This document shows, in pieces, positions 9,733 to 18,430 of a DNA stretch of 38,048 nucleotides. The DNA is from Thiobacillus sp. GTDB lineage: Bacteria > Pseudomonadota > Gammaproteobacteria > Burkholderiales > Thiobacillaceae. The notes under the pieces were generated by a model that was given only the letters and a program-made list of their open reading frames with translations, was not told the origin of the DNA and made no database searches. Position 1 is the first letter of the stretch. Each line of letters starts with the position of its first letter. The translations under genes were made by a program, and so were the position numbers. The stretch spans positions 1-38,048 of the forward strand of contig JAJPEP010000113.1 in NCBI GenBank assembly GCA_021166845.1, in the 5' to 3' direction.

Positions 9733-9799
9733 GCCGGCCAAAGGACGCGAGGCCGGACGCTAGTCCCGTAGAAAGGCCGAATGGCGTGTCTTGGCCGGC
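9733..9799. other. GC-rich imperfect stem-loop segment of unknown identity
   Basis: Between the intron 3' end and the hsp20 terminator there is no gene. GCCGGCCAA (9733-9741) pairs with TTGGCCGGC (9791-9799). Inside the 49-base loop, GGAC/GTCC, GGCC/GGCC and ACGC/GCGT can also pair, though not all at once. I do not recognise a riboswitch or attachment site. It may be part of the region that originally followed clpB. Confidence 0.35.
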
Positions 9800-9822
9800 G
9801 GGCCTGAAGGTCCGATGAGCGC

Positions 9823-9859
9823 AAATAAAAAAAGCGGCGCCCAGTTATGAGGGCGCCGC
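9823..9859 (-). terminator. Rho-independent terminator of hsp20
   Basis: On the minus strand, GCGGCGCCC pairs with GGGCGCCGC (9834-9842 and 9851-9859) around an 8-base loop, and a run of seven T then ATTT follows (9823-9833). It begins 21 bases after the hsp20 stop. Confidence 0.92.
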
Positions 9860-9879
9860 CTCGAACCGCTTTTCAGAAC

Positions 9880-10323
9880 TTACTGGATTGCAAGCTTCTT
9901 GGTCGAGGCGCCCGCTTCTTTCGGCAGCGTCAGCTCCAGCACACCATCCTTGTACTTGGCCTGGGCCTTGGCTTCGTCGATGTCATGGGCGAGGGTGAAA
10001 CTGCGTGCCACCTTCCCGGCGTAGCGCTCGGAACGCAGCACTTTTTCGTCCTTTTTCTCTTCCTTCTCCGTCTTGGTTTCGGCGCTGATCGAAACCTGGT
10101 TGCCTTCGATGCTGACCTGGATGTCTTCCTTCTTCACGCCGGGGATGTCGGCATGCACTGTATAGGCATTGTCATCCTCTTTCACGTCCATCTTGATCTG
10201 CATCTGAGGCAGTCCTTCGAGAAGGGCGGGGCGCACAAAAAAACCCTTGAACAGGTCATCGATATCGCCGAACGGATCGATGCTAACCAGACTGAAGGGA
10301 TCGTAACGGGTGATGTTGGCCAT
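9880..10323 (-). CDS. Small heat-shock protein, Hsp20/alpha-crystallin family
   Basis: A 147-residue ATP-independent holdase that keeps unfolding proteins soluble for ClpB/DnaK. The N-terminal arm MANITRYDPFSLVSIDPFGDIDDLF is the common bacterial class A type. The alpha-crystallin domain spans about 42-138, with VKEDDNAYTVHADIPGVKKEDIQVSIEGNQV and the closing DGVLELTLPK; the C-terminal KLAIQ resembles the I/V-x-I/V tail. RBS AAAGGA lies six bases before the ATG. A candidate sigma-32 promoter is upstream and a strong terminator downstream, so it is monocistronic. It diverges from cbpA-cbpM-ftsH across a 381-base gap and belongs to the same chaperone block. Confidence 0.96.
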   Translation of the reverse strand: MANITRYDPFSLVSIDPFGDIDDLFKGFFVRPALLEGLPQMQIKMDVKEDDNAYTVHADIPGVKKEDIQVSIEGNQVSISAETKTEKEEKKDEKVLRSERYAGKVARSFTLAHDIDEAKAQAKYKDGVLELTLPKEAGASTKKLAIQ

Positions 10324-10384
10324 GATGTATTCCTTTGTGAAACGTTGATGAATTCGGCTCTGGCTGTGCGTGCAGCCGCCTATT

Positions 10385-10414
10385 CAATGTAGGCGCGATC
10401 TTGGATGATTCAAG
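10385..10414 (-). promoter_or_regulatory. Candidate sigma-32 promoter of hsp20
   Basis: On the minus strand CTTGAAT (10408-10414), a 15-base spacer and CTACATTG (10385-10392) approximate the RpoH consensus. It lies about 60 bases upstream of the hsp20 ATG. GATCTTG and CAAGATC form an inverted repeat over the -35 region, a possible operator. Confidence 0.42.
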
Positions 10415-10704
10415 ATCACGGCATCCTTTATCGCGCGTCGGTCCGCTCTGTCGCGGGCTTTTTATCGCGCCGCGCCATAGGAGGATCGACGCCAGAGAAT
10501 GTCGCCAGCCTACGGTCAGCTTGCCCCAGAACGAACCCATGCTTTCCTTGATGTTTTCCACTTTCACGTTGTTCTTCTTTTTCGACAGGCCGGCTGCAGG
10601 CGATCCGTTCCACGAATGGGTGGTGCGGGGATGGACTACGCTGAAATCTGCGTGACGCCTCCTTGCGTTGAGGCGAAAACGAATCCATCCGCCTAAGGAT
10701 CGCT
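10415..10704. other. Divergent intergenic region between hsp20 and cbpA
   Basis: No intact gene is visible. It holds a possible small-Hsp remnant on minus (10442-10567). For cbpA there is an RBS AAGGA (10695-10699), and a weak heat-shock-like pair (CTTGCGT, then ATCCATCC) sits just upstream. No terminator is seen. Confidence 0.5.
10442..10567 (-). pseudogene. Possible remnant of the N-terminus of a second small heat-shock protein
   Basis: From a GTG at 10567 the minus strand reads KVENIKESMGSFWGKLTVGW then RHSLASILL. This recalls the N-terminal arm of a second class of bacterial Hsp20 (pattern: short acidic start, W-x(5)-GWRHL, then an Ala-rich helix and LTRF). The neighbouring frame continues MARRDKKPATERTDAR before a stop. 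No alpha-crystallin domain follows. A purine-rich AAAGAAGAAC precedes the GTG. The resemblance is from memory of the family and the segment may be chance. Confidence 0.3.
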
Positions 10705-11661
10705 ATGCAATTCAGGGATTATTACGAAGTGCTGGGCGTGCCGCGCGATGCTACGGCGGGCGACCTCAAGAAGGCTTTTCGCAAGCTGGCGCGCAAGTAC
10801 CATCCGGACGTGTCCAGGGAAAAGGACGCCGAGGCGCGCATGAAGGACGTGAACGAGGCCTATGCGGTGCTGTCCGATCCGGAGAAGCGCGCCGCCTACG
10901 ACCAGCTGGGCAAGGATTACCAGCCGGGGCAGGACTTCCGGCCGCCGCCCGACTGGGACGCCGGCTTCGAGTTTTCCGGTCATGGCTACGCGCCGGGCGA
11001 GACCGCCGGCTTTTCCGATTTCTTCGAGCAGATCTTCGGCCGTGCCGGCATGGGCGGGCGCGGCTTCGGCCAGGCCCATGCCCGTCGCGGCAGCGTTCGT
11101 GCGCAGGGCGAGGACCACCATGCCAAGGTGGTTCTCGACCTGGAGGATGCCTTCACCGGCGCCACCCGGCAGATTTCGCTGCGCGCGCCGAAAATGGATG
11201 CCCAGGGCCGGGTGATGCTGGAATCCCGCACCCTCAACGTGAAGATCCCCGGGGGCATCAAGGCCGGCCAGGTCATCCGCCTGGCCGGCCAGGGCGCGCC
11301 GGGAATCGGCGGCGGCCCGGCCGGCGATCTCTTGCTGGAGGTGCAGTTCAAGCCCCATCCGCGTTTTCGCGTGGAGGGGCGCGATCTTTTCCTGAAGCTG
11401 CCGGTGGCGCCGTGGGAAGCGGCACTGGGCGCGGTCGTCAGCGTGGATCTGCCCGGTGGGGCGGTGAAAGTGCGCATTCCGCAAGGCGCGCAATCCGGGC
11501 GCCAGCTGCGGGTGCGCGGCAGGGGCATCCCCGGCGAGCCGCCAGGCGACCTGATGCTGACCATCGAGGTCATGTTGCCGCCGGCCGACACGCCCCGGGC
11601 GCGAGAATTCTATGAACAGATGGCGAAGGAATTCGCCTTCGACCCACGGCAAAGGAGATGA
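10705..11661 (+). CDS. cbpA: DnaJ-class co-chaperone CbpA
   Basis: A 318-residue type II J protein that stimulates DnaK ATPase. The J domain (4-68) begins [12 protein letters not shown], has HPD at 33-35 and ends [16 protein letters not shown] Gly/Phe-rich linker ([27 protein letters not shown]) follows, then two beta-sandwich peptide-binding domains ([32 protein letters not shown], and the C-terminal block with [15 protein letters not shown]). There is no CxxCxGxG zinc finger, which excludes DnaJ. RBS AAGGA is six bases before the ATG. cbpM follows after three bases, the usual pairing, and then an ftsH homologue. Confidence 0.96.
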   Translation: MQFRDYYEVLGVPRDATAGDLKKAFRKLARKYHPDVSREKDAEARMKDVNEAYAVLSDPEKRAAYDQLGKDYQPGQDFRPPPDWDAGFEFSGHGYAPGETAGFSDFFEQIFGRAGMGGRGFGQAHARRGSVRAQGEDHHAKVVLDLEDAFTGATRQISLRAPKMDAQGRVMLESRTLNVKIPGGIKAGQVIRLAGQGAPGIGGGPAGDLLLEVQFKPHPRFRVEGRDLFLKLPVAPWEAALGAVVSVDLPGGAVKVRIPQGAQSGRQLRVRGRGIPGEPPGDLMLTIEVMLPPADTPRAREFYEQMAKEFAFDPRQRR

Positions 11662-11664
11662 GTC

Positions 11665-11970
11665 ATGCATGACGAAGACATCCTGGTCGGCACCCTGATG
11701 GAAGACACCTGGCTCACGCTGGAGCAGATGGCTGCCGCGTGCGCCGTCGAGCCCGACTGGCTCGTCCGGCACCTGGAGGAAGGGCTCATCCCTCACGCCG
11801 AAAGCGTGGCCGGGGTGTGGCGTTTTTCCGGTGCGGCGCTCATCCATGCCCAGCGCATGCGCGAACTGGAGCGGGATTTCGACGCAGTGCCAGAACTTGC
11901 GGCGCTGATGGCCGACCTGCTGGAGGAACTCGACGCCCTGCGCGCCCGTGTGCGCAACCTTGGCGGCTGA
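11665..11970 (+). CDS. cbpM: Chaperone modulator CbpM
   Basis: A 101-residue MerR-HTH-like protein. In E. coli CbpM binds the CbpA J domain and blocks its interaction with DnaK. TWLTLEQMAAACAVEPDWLVRHLEEGLI is a degenerate winged-helix unit (about 15-42), VWRFSGAALIHAQRMRELERDF follows, and a leucine-rich coiled-coil tail (ALMADLLEELDALRARVRNL) closes it. A possible weak RBS is AAAGGAG overlapping the cbpA stop. Spacing of three bases to cbpA and 25 to ftsH indicates one operon. Confidence 0.93.
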   Translation: MHDEDILVGTLMEDTWLTLEQMAAACAVEPDWLVRHLEEGLIPHAESVAGVWRFSGAALIHAQRMRELERDFDAVPELAALMADLLEELDALRARVRNLGG

Positions 11971-11995
11971 CGGCGATGAACACGAGGGCCCTGCC

Positions 11996-13843
<1,848 letters not shown>

Positions 13844-13945
13844 AGCGCAACGCACCCGTTTCCCGGAGAACACCTGTAGTGGCAAGGTTCTATCCACGGA
13901 GGAATGTGCTAAATAATTTGATCCATAACCCAAGGAGAAAATGTG

Positions 13946-14506
13946 ATGAAACTGCAAAAATGCTTGATCCTGTCAGTCTTGTTGATCAGTGCGGCTGGGC
14001 AGGCCGCAGAGGAACCGGTGGCCAAGGCAACCGAGACGGCCAAAACATCCGTGCAGAAAACGGAAGAAGCCGCGAGGAAGGCGGCAGAGGAAGCCCGGGA
14101 GGCAACGCACAAGGCTGCCGCAACCGCAAAAATAGCCTTGGAAAAGGCCGAGCAGGCCGTCCGGGACGCCTCGCAAAAAACTGCGCAAAAAACTGCGGAA
14201 GCTGCCAGGCAGGCGGCACGGGAGGCCGAGGAGGCCGCAACGCTGGCCGCGCAAAAAACTGCGGAAGCAACCCGGAAAGCCACCGCTGGTACCAGGGAGG
14301 CCGCGAAGAAAGCCGAGGCGGCCGCGAAGGAAGCGGCTTTGGCGACCCGGGAAGCGGTGCAGAAGGCCGAGGTGGCAGTCAAGAACGCAGCCGACGCGAC
14401 GGGAGAGGCCGCAAAAAAATCGGTCAGGGCCATGCGGGATGCCGCCCGGAAAGCCATGGAAGCCACCCGGGATGCCGCCGACAAGGCGTTCGATGCCCTC
14501 CCGTAA
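13946..14506 (+). CDS. Exported Ala/Lys/Glu-rich LEA-like helical repeat protein
   Basis: A 186-residue protein. SD AAGGAG (13932-13937) precedes the ATG by eight bases. A signal peptide (MKLQKCLILSVLLISAAGQA) is probably cut at GQA-AEEP. The rest contains almost only Ala, Lys, Glu, Arg, Thr, Asp and Val, with no Trp, Cys or Gly-rich structure. An 11-residue period is visible in the middle and C-terminal part: QKTAEAARQAA, REAEEAATLAA, QKTAEATRKAT, and so on to KAMEATRDAAD. Such 11-mers mark group 3 LEA (LEA_4) proteins, which are disordered when hydrated and form amphipathic helices on drying or membranes. Function here is inferred: periplasmic stress protectant beside a chaperone operon. 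Alternatives are a coiled-coil structural or histone-like low-complexity protein. It starts 102 bases after ftsH and may have its own promoter. Confidence 0.8.
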   Translation: MKLQKCLILSVLLISAAGQAAEEPVAKATETAKTSVQKTEEAARKAAEEAREATHKAAATAKIALEKAEQAVRDASQKTAQKTAEAARQAAREAEEAATLAAQKTAEATRKATAGTREAAKKAEAAAKEAALATREAVQKAEVAVKNAADATGEAAKKSVRAMRDAARKAMEATRDAADKAFDALP

Positions 14507-14568
14507 GCGTGAGGGTTTAATGACAAAGTGATGGGGGTGCCTTGGCCGGTGACGGGGCTCAAGCAGTG

Positions 14569-14649
14569 TTGTAGGAGGGGCGCTCTCGCCCCGATTTCCG
14601 CACCGCTGCAAACCACCACAGCTTCAACCCGAGGGCGGGCCTCCTGCAA
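14569..14649. repeat. REP-like palindromic element (TTGYAGGAGG ends)
   Basis: TTGTAGGAGG (14569-14578) and CCTCCTGCAA (14640-14649) are inverted with one mismatch. The left arm continues as a small GGGGCG/CGCCCC hairpin. The form recalls the GTAGGAGCGGG palindromes scattered in many proteobacterial genomes. It occupies much of the 261-base gene-free stretch before the FAD oxidoreductase. Confidence 0.5.
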
Positions 14650-14651
14650 AT

Positions 14652-14665
14652 CGCCCAATGGACAA
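14652..14665 (+). repeat. 14-base motif shared with 28756-28769 (possible transposon-end relic)
   Basis: CGCCCAATGGACAA occurs here and, in inverted orientation, at 28756-28769. Beyond the exact 14 bases a downstream TGAAC is also shared. It resembles a terminal inverted repeat of a lost element; no transposase is present. Confidence 0.3.
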
Positions 14666-14767
14666 CCTCGGAATGAACAATGCTCGCTGTCGGACGACCC
14701 CGGATGGTGGCCGCACCCCCGCGTCCTATAAACAGGCAAAAAGGCGCGCGCTTTGCGCGGAGGGGGC

Positions 14768-16069
14768 ATGGTGGGGGCGCAGGAATCTGAACTGACCCGT
14801 AATTCCTACTACGAGGCGAGCGTCGTGCGGCCCGCGGCCTCGTCCGCGCTGGCGGGGCGCATCACGGCCGATGTTTGTGTGGTCGGCGGCGGCTATGCCG
14901 GCTTGTCGGCCGCGCTGGAACTGGCGGAGCGGGGCTATTCTGTGGCGCTGCTGGAGGCGCGGCGGGTGGGCTGGGGGGCTTCCGGAAGAAATGGCGGCCA
15001 GGCGCTGGTCGGTTTCGGTTTCGCCGGCCAGGAGGCGATCGAGGTGCAGTTGTCCGCCGCGGATGCGCGCCGCGCCTGGGAGATCTCGGTCGAGGCGCTG
15101 CAGTTGCTGCGCGCGCGCATCGACAGGCATGCCATCGCGTGCGATTACGTGCCCGGCCACCTCACCCTTGCGGTCAATGCCAGGAAAGCGTGGGTGCTGG
15201 AGGCGTGGGCCAACCGCGTGGCGCATGCCTACGGCTATCCGCTGCAATCCATCGGCGCCGCCGAGGTGGGCGGCTGGATCGCCAGCGAACGCTTTCACTC
15301 GGGGGTCTTCGATCCGCAATCGGGCCATCTCCATCCCCTGAAATATTGTCTCGGCCTGGCGGCGGCTGCACGCGCGGCGGCGGTGCGGATCTTCGAAAAT
15401 TCAGCCGCCATCCGGATCGATCGCGGCGACAAGCCGGTCGTCAAGACGGTGGCGGGCGAGGTGGCCTGTCGCTTCGTGGTGCTGGCCGGCAATGTCTACC
15501 TGGGGGAATTCGGCAAGCGCGTCGCGCCGGAACTGGTGCCGCGCATCATGCCGGTCGGCACCTACATCATCACCACCGCACCGATGGACAAGGCGCGCGC
15601 CGACGCGCTGATCCGGCAGCGGGCGGCGGCGGTCGATACCAATCTGATCCTCGATTATTTCCGCCTGACGGCCGACCATCGCTTGCTGTTCGGCGGCGGC
15701 GAAAGCTATAGCCCCATGATCCCGAGCAATCTGGCGGGGCGGATGCGGCAGCGGATGCTGGCGGTCTTTCCGCAGCTGGCGGATCTGCCGGCGCCCTACG
15801 TATGGGGCGGCTTTGTCGACATCACCCTGAACCAGGCGCCCGATTTCGGCCGGCTGGGCAGCAACGTCTATTACCTGCAGGGCTTTTCCGGCCACGGCCT
15901 GGCGCTGGCGGTGATGGCGGGCAGGCTGGTGGCCGAGACCATTGCCGGGCAGGCGGAGCGCTTCGACCTGCTGGCGCGCATCAGGCATCGCCGGTTTCCG
16001 GGGGGCGCGCTGCGCATGCCGGCGCTGGTGCTGGGAATGTTTTACTACCGGTTGCGGGATCTGCTTTGA
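14768..16069 (+). CDS. FAD-dependent amine oxidoreductase, gamma-glutamylputrescine oxidase (PuuB)-like
   Basis: A 433-residue D-amino-acid-oxidase-fold flavoprotein. The N-terminal NSYYEASVVRP precedes the dinucleotide motif VCVVGGGYAGLSAALELAE (near 37-55) and the flavin block RRVGWGASGRNGGQAL. HLTLAVNARK and DPQSGHLHPLKYCLGLA are in the substrate domain, and a C-terminal FAD-binding LQGFSGHGLALAVMAGRLVAE closes it. This pattern matches PuuB and related oxidases that deaminate gamma-glutamylated putrescine. RBS GGAGG sits just before the ATG at 14768; an in-frame TTG at 14753 is less likely. It is followed 77 bases later by homospermidine synthase, so a polyamine substrate is likely but unproven; no puuA ligase is in the window. 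Confidence 0.85.
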   Translation: MVGAQESELTRNSYYEASVVRPAASSALAGRITADVCVVGGGYAGLSAALELAERGYSVALLEARRVGWGASGRNGGQALVGFGFAGQEAIEVQLSAADARRAWEISVEALQLLRARIDRHAIACDYVPGHLTLAVNARKAWVLEAWANRVAHAYGYPLQSIGAAEVGGWIASERFHSGVFDPQSGHLHPLKYCLGLAAAARAAAVRIFENSAAIRIDRGDKPVVKTVAGEVACRFVVLAGNVYLGEFGKRVAPELVPRIMPVGTYIITTAPMDKARADALIRQRAAAVDTNLILDYFRLTADHRLLFGGGESYSPMIPSNLAGRMRQRMLAVFPQLADLPAPYVWGGFVDITLNQAPDFGRLGSNVYYLQGFSGHGLALAVMAGRLVAETIAGQAERFDLLARIRHRRFPGGALRMPALVLGMFYYRLRDLL

Positions 16070-16146
16070 ATATCGAGTTCAAAGCCGGGTGGCCTGGTTC
16101 TTTCGATGCATGAGTTCTGCAAAGAAGAGGCGCTTTGAGAGAGCGG

Positions 16147-17565
16147 ATGAAATCAGCAATCAAATATGCGAGCGTTCCCGGCAAGCTGGTGATGATCGGT
16201 TTTGGCAGCATCGGTCAGGCGATGCTGCCGCTGCTGTTCCGCCACCTTGAGATCCTGCCGCGGCAGATCGTGATCGTGGCCGCGAACGAGGCGGGCGCCG
16301 CGATCGCCCGCGAGTCCGGCCTTGCCTTCATGCGGCAGACGCTGACCAGGAAAAACTATCGCGCCGTGCTTGAGCCGTTGCTGGACAGGGGCGATTTCCT
16401 GCTCAATCTCTCGGTCGACGTCTCCAGCCTGGCGCTGATCGAGTTGTGCCGCCGGCGCGGCGCGCTCTACCTGGACGCCAGCATCGAGCCGTGGGCCGGG
16501 GTGTATACCGACAGCTCGATACCGGTGGCGCAGCGCACCAATTACGCGCTGCGCGAAGAAGTCCTGGCCTACGGGCGCGCCAACGGCCCCGGCCCGACCG
16601 CGGTCGTGACCCAGGGCGCCAATCCCGGCCTGGTTTCAATGTTCGTCAAACGGGCGCTGCTGGACATCGCCGCGGCCAGCGGCGCAAGCGTGAAAAAGCC
16701 GGCTTGCCACGAGGATTGGGCGAGGCTGGCCTGCGGCCTCGGCATCAAGGCGATCCATATCGCCGAGCGCGATACCCAGACCGCGGCCCGGCGCAAGCAG
16801 CGCGGCGAGTTCGTCAACACGTGGTCGGTGGAAGGCTTCATCTCCGAGGGGCTGCAGCCCTCGGAACTGGGGTGGGGGACGCATGAGCGCCACTGGCCAG
16901 CCGACGGTGCGCGGCACGAATCGGGTTGCGGCGCCGCCATCTATCTCAACCGTCCCGGCGCCGCCACCCAGGTGCGCAGCTGGACGCCTCTGGAAGGGCC
17001 TTATCATGGTTTGCTGATCAGCCATTGCGAGTCGATCTCCATCGCCGATCACCTCACGCTGCGGGAAAACGGGGCTGTAACCTACCGGCCAACGGTCCAT
17101 TACGCCTACCACCCCTGTGACGATGCACTCCTCTCGATGCACGAAATGGCAGGCAGGAACTGGCAGCCGCAGCGCGCGCAGCGGATCATCCGCGACGAGA
17201 TCGTCTCCGGCATCGATGAGTTGGGGGTGCTGTTGATGGGAGGCGCCAAAGGGGTCTACTGGTACGGTTCGCGCCTTTCCATCGAACAGGCGCGGCAACT
17301 GGCGCCCTGCAACAACGCCACCAGCATGCAGGTGGCCGCCGGGGTCCTGGCCGGCATGGTGTGGGCGCTACGCAATCCCGCGGCGGGCGTGGTGGAGCCC
17401 GACGATCTCGACCACGCGCTGGTGCTGGAAATCGCCGAGCCGTATCTGGGTGAGATGGTGGGGGTCCATGGAGACTGGACGCCGCTGCGCGACAGGGGCT
17501 GGCCCTTCAGCGAGGCGCTGGATAGTGACGACCCGTGGCAGTTCAGCAATGTGCGCGTGACGTGA
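16147..17565 (+). CDS. hss: Homospermidine synthase
   Basis: A 472-residue NAD-dependent enzyme that makes sym-homospermidine from putrescine (two putrescines, or putrescine plus spermidine). The N-terminal Rossmann motif is LVMIGFGSIGQAMLPLLF. Family blocks include DASIEPWAGVYTD, VVTQGANPGLVSMFVK, FVNTWSVEGFISEGLQPSELGW split over two turns, ISHCESISIADHLT and MGGAKGVYWYGSRL. The C-terminus DSDDPWQFSNVRV is also typical. The ATG at 16147 is preferred over a TTG at 16135 because the Rossmann strand follows closely. Homospermidine as the main polyamine is known in rhizobia and some other proteobacteria. It is probably cotranscribed with the upstream flavin oxidase. Confidence 0.93.
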   Translation: MKSAIKYASVPGKLVMIGFGSIGQAMLPLLFRHLEILPRQIVIVAANEAGAAIARESGLAFMRQTLTRKNYRAVLEPLLDRGDFLLNLSVDVSSLALIELCRRRGALYLDASIEPWAGVYTDSSIPVAQRTNYALREEVLAYGRANGPGPTAVVTQGANPGLVSMFVKRALLDIAAASGASVKKPACHEDWARLACGLGIKAIHIAERDTQTAARRKQRGEFVNTWSVEGFISEGLQPSELGWGTHERHWPADGARHESGCGAAIYLNRPGAATQVRSWTPLEGPYHGLLISHCESISIADHLTLRENGAVTYRPTVHYAYHPCDDALLSMHEMAGRNWQPQRAQRIIRDEIVSGIDELGVLLMGGAKGVYWYGSRLSIEQARQLAPCNNATSMQVAAGVLAGMVWALRNPAAGVVEPDDLDHALVLEIAEPYLGEMVGVHGDWTPLRDRGWPFSEALDSDDPWQFSNVRVT

Positions 17566-17657
17566 GCGGTTTCACACCGACGCGCCGGCACGCGTTCCCG
17601 TACCCAACCCTATACTGGTTGTACTGGGTAATTGTCACGGGGTGAAAGGCGAGCGAC

Positions 17658-18302
17658 GTGAAAATCGAAGCGATCGATCTGGCCTACCGGCGCTATGCGC
17701 GCGGCTATGACGTGTATTTCGGCAACATCCTGCAACCGGGCCGGCGTGCCGCCATCGAGCGCATGGACTGCCAGCCGGGGGATGCCATCCTGGAGGTGGG
17801 CGTGGGTACCGGCCTCTCGTTGCCGCTCTACCCGCCGCAGACGCGGGTCTACGGCATCGACATCTGCCATGAGATGCTCGCGCGCGCCAAGGCGCGCGTG
17901 GCGCGCGAACAGCTCGGGCAGGCGGCGGGGCTGTACCGGATGGATGCCGAGCGCATGGGGTTTGCCGACGACAGCTTCGACAAGGTGGTGGCGATGTATG
18001 TGGTTTCCGTGGCGCCCGACCCGGTGCGGCTGGTCGACGAGATGCGACGGGTATGCAAACCGCAGGGCGAGTTGTTCATCGTGAGTCATTTTTTGCACCC
18101 CAACCCCGTCGTGTCGGTTATGGAGCAGCTGGCCGCGCCGTTTTCCCGTTTTCTTGGCTTCAATCCCAATCTGAGCCTGCATGATTTCACCAGACAGGCA
18201 CGCGTGGAGGTGCTGGAGAGACTGCCCGTGAATGCCTTCGGATACTGGACCCTGCTGCGTGCCCGCAACAACAAGCAGGCTGGCGGACATCATGGTTGCT
18301 GA
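17658..18302 (+). CDS. Class I SAM-dependent methyltransferase, phosphatidylethanolamine N-methyltransferase (PmtA) type
   Basis: A 214-residue methyltransferase. Motif I is ILEVGVGTGLSLPLYP, the acidic motif II end is VYGIDICHEML, and motif III region is MDAERMGFADDSFDKVVAMYVVSVAPDP. The N-terminal AYRRYARGYDVYFGNILQPGR and the Glu-Val-Gly-Val-Gly-Thr-Gly-Leu-Ser-Leu-Pro string match the Rhodobacter-type PmtA, which methylates phosphatidylethanolamine towards phosphatidylcholine. A UbiE-like role is less likely because the quinone methylase blocks are missing. The start is a GTG with AAAGG eight bases upstream. The tail KQAGGHHGC after the catalytic fold is unusual. It is 92 bases downstream of hss, so it may have its own promoter. 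Confidence 0.82.
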   Translation: MKIEAIDLAYRRYARGYDVYFGNILQPGRRAAIERMDCQPGDAILEVGVGTGLSLPLYPPQTRVYGIDICHEMLARAKARVAREQLGQAAGLYRMDAERMGFADDSFDKVVAMYVVSVAPDPVRLVDEMRRVCKPQGELFIVSHFLHPNPVVSVMEQLAAPFSRFLGFNPNLSLHDFTRQARVEVLERLPVNAFGYWTLLRARNNKQAGGHHGC

Positions 18303-18371
18303 ATGGGGCGCTTGCCGGAAAGAAAAGCTGGATCGGCAGAATCCGCCCCTCCAATCTGCTTTCTCCGTGTT

Positions 18372-18400
18372 TTGCCCGATACCCGAGCACCTCCTAGAAT
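18372..18400 (+). promoter_or_regulatory. Candidate sigma-70 promoter of tamA-tamB
   Basis: TTGCCC (18372-18377), a 17-base spacer and TAGAAT (18395-18400). The predicted transcript start near 18407 lies 24 bases before the TTG start of tamA, which supports that start. Confidence 0.55.
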
Positions 18401-18430
18401 GGGCCGACGACCGTTTCCGCGTGGCTTGTC

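Noticed and set aside
9733-9799. c-di-GMP (GEMM) or another known riboswitch
   Set aside because: Pieces such as GGACGC are present, but the conserved GEMM core and tetraloop receptor arrangement are not, and no co-directional gene follows within reach; hsp20 reads the other way.
10385-10414. CIRCE operator (HrcA site) upstream of hsp20
   Set aside because: The inverted repeat GATCTTG/CAAGATC does not match TTAGCACTC-N9-GAGTGCTAA.
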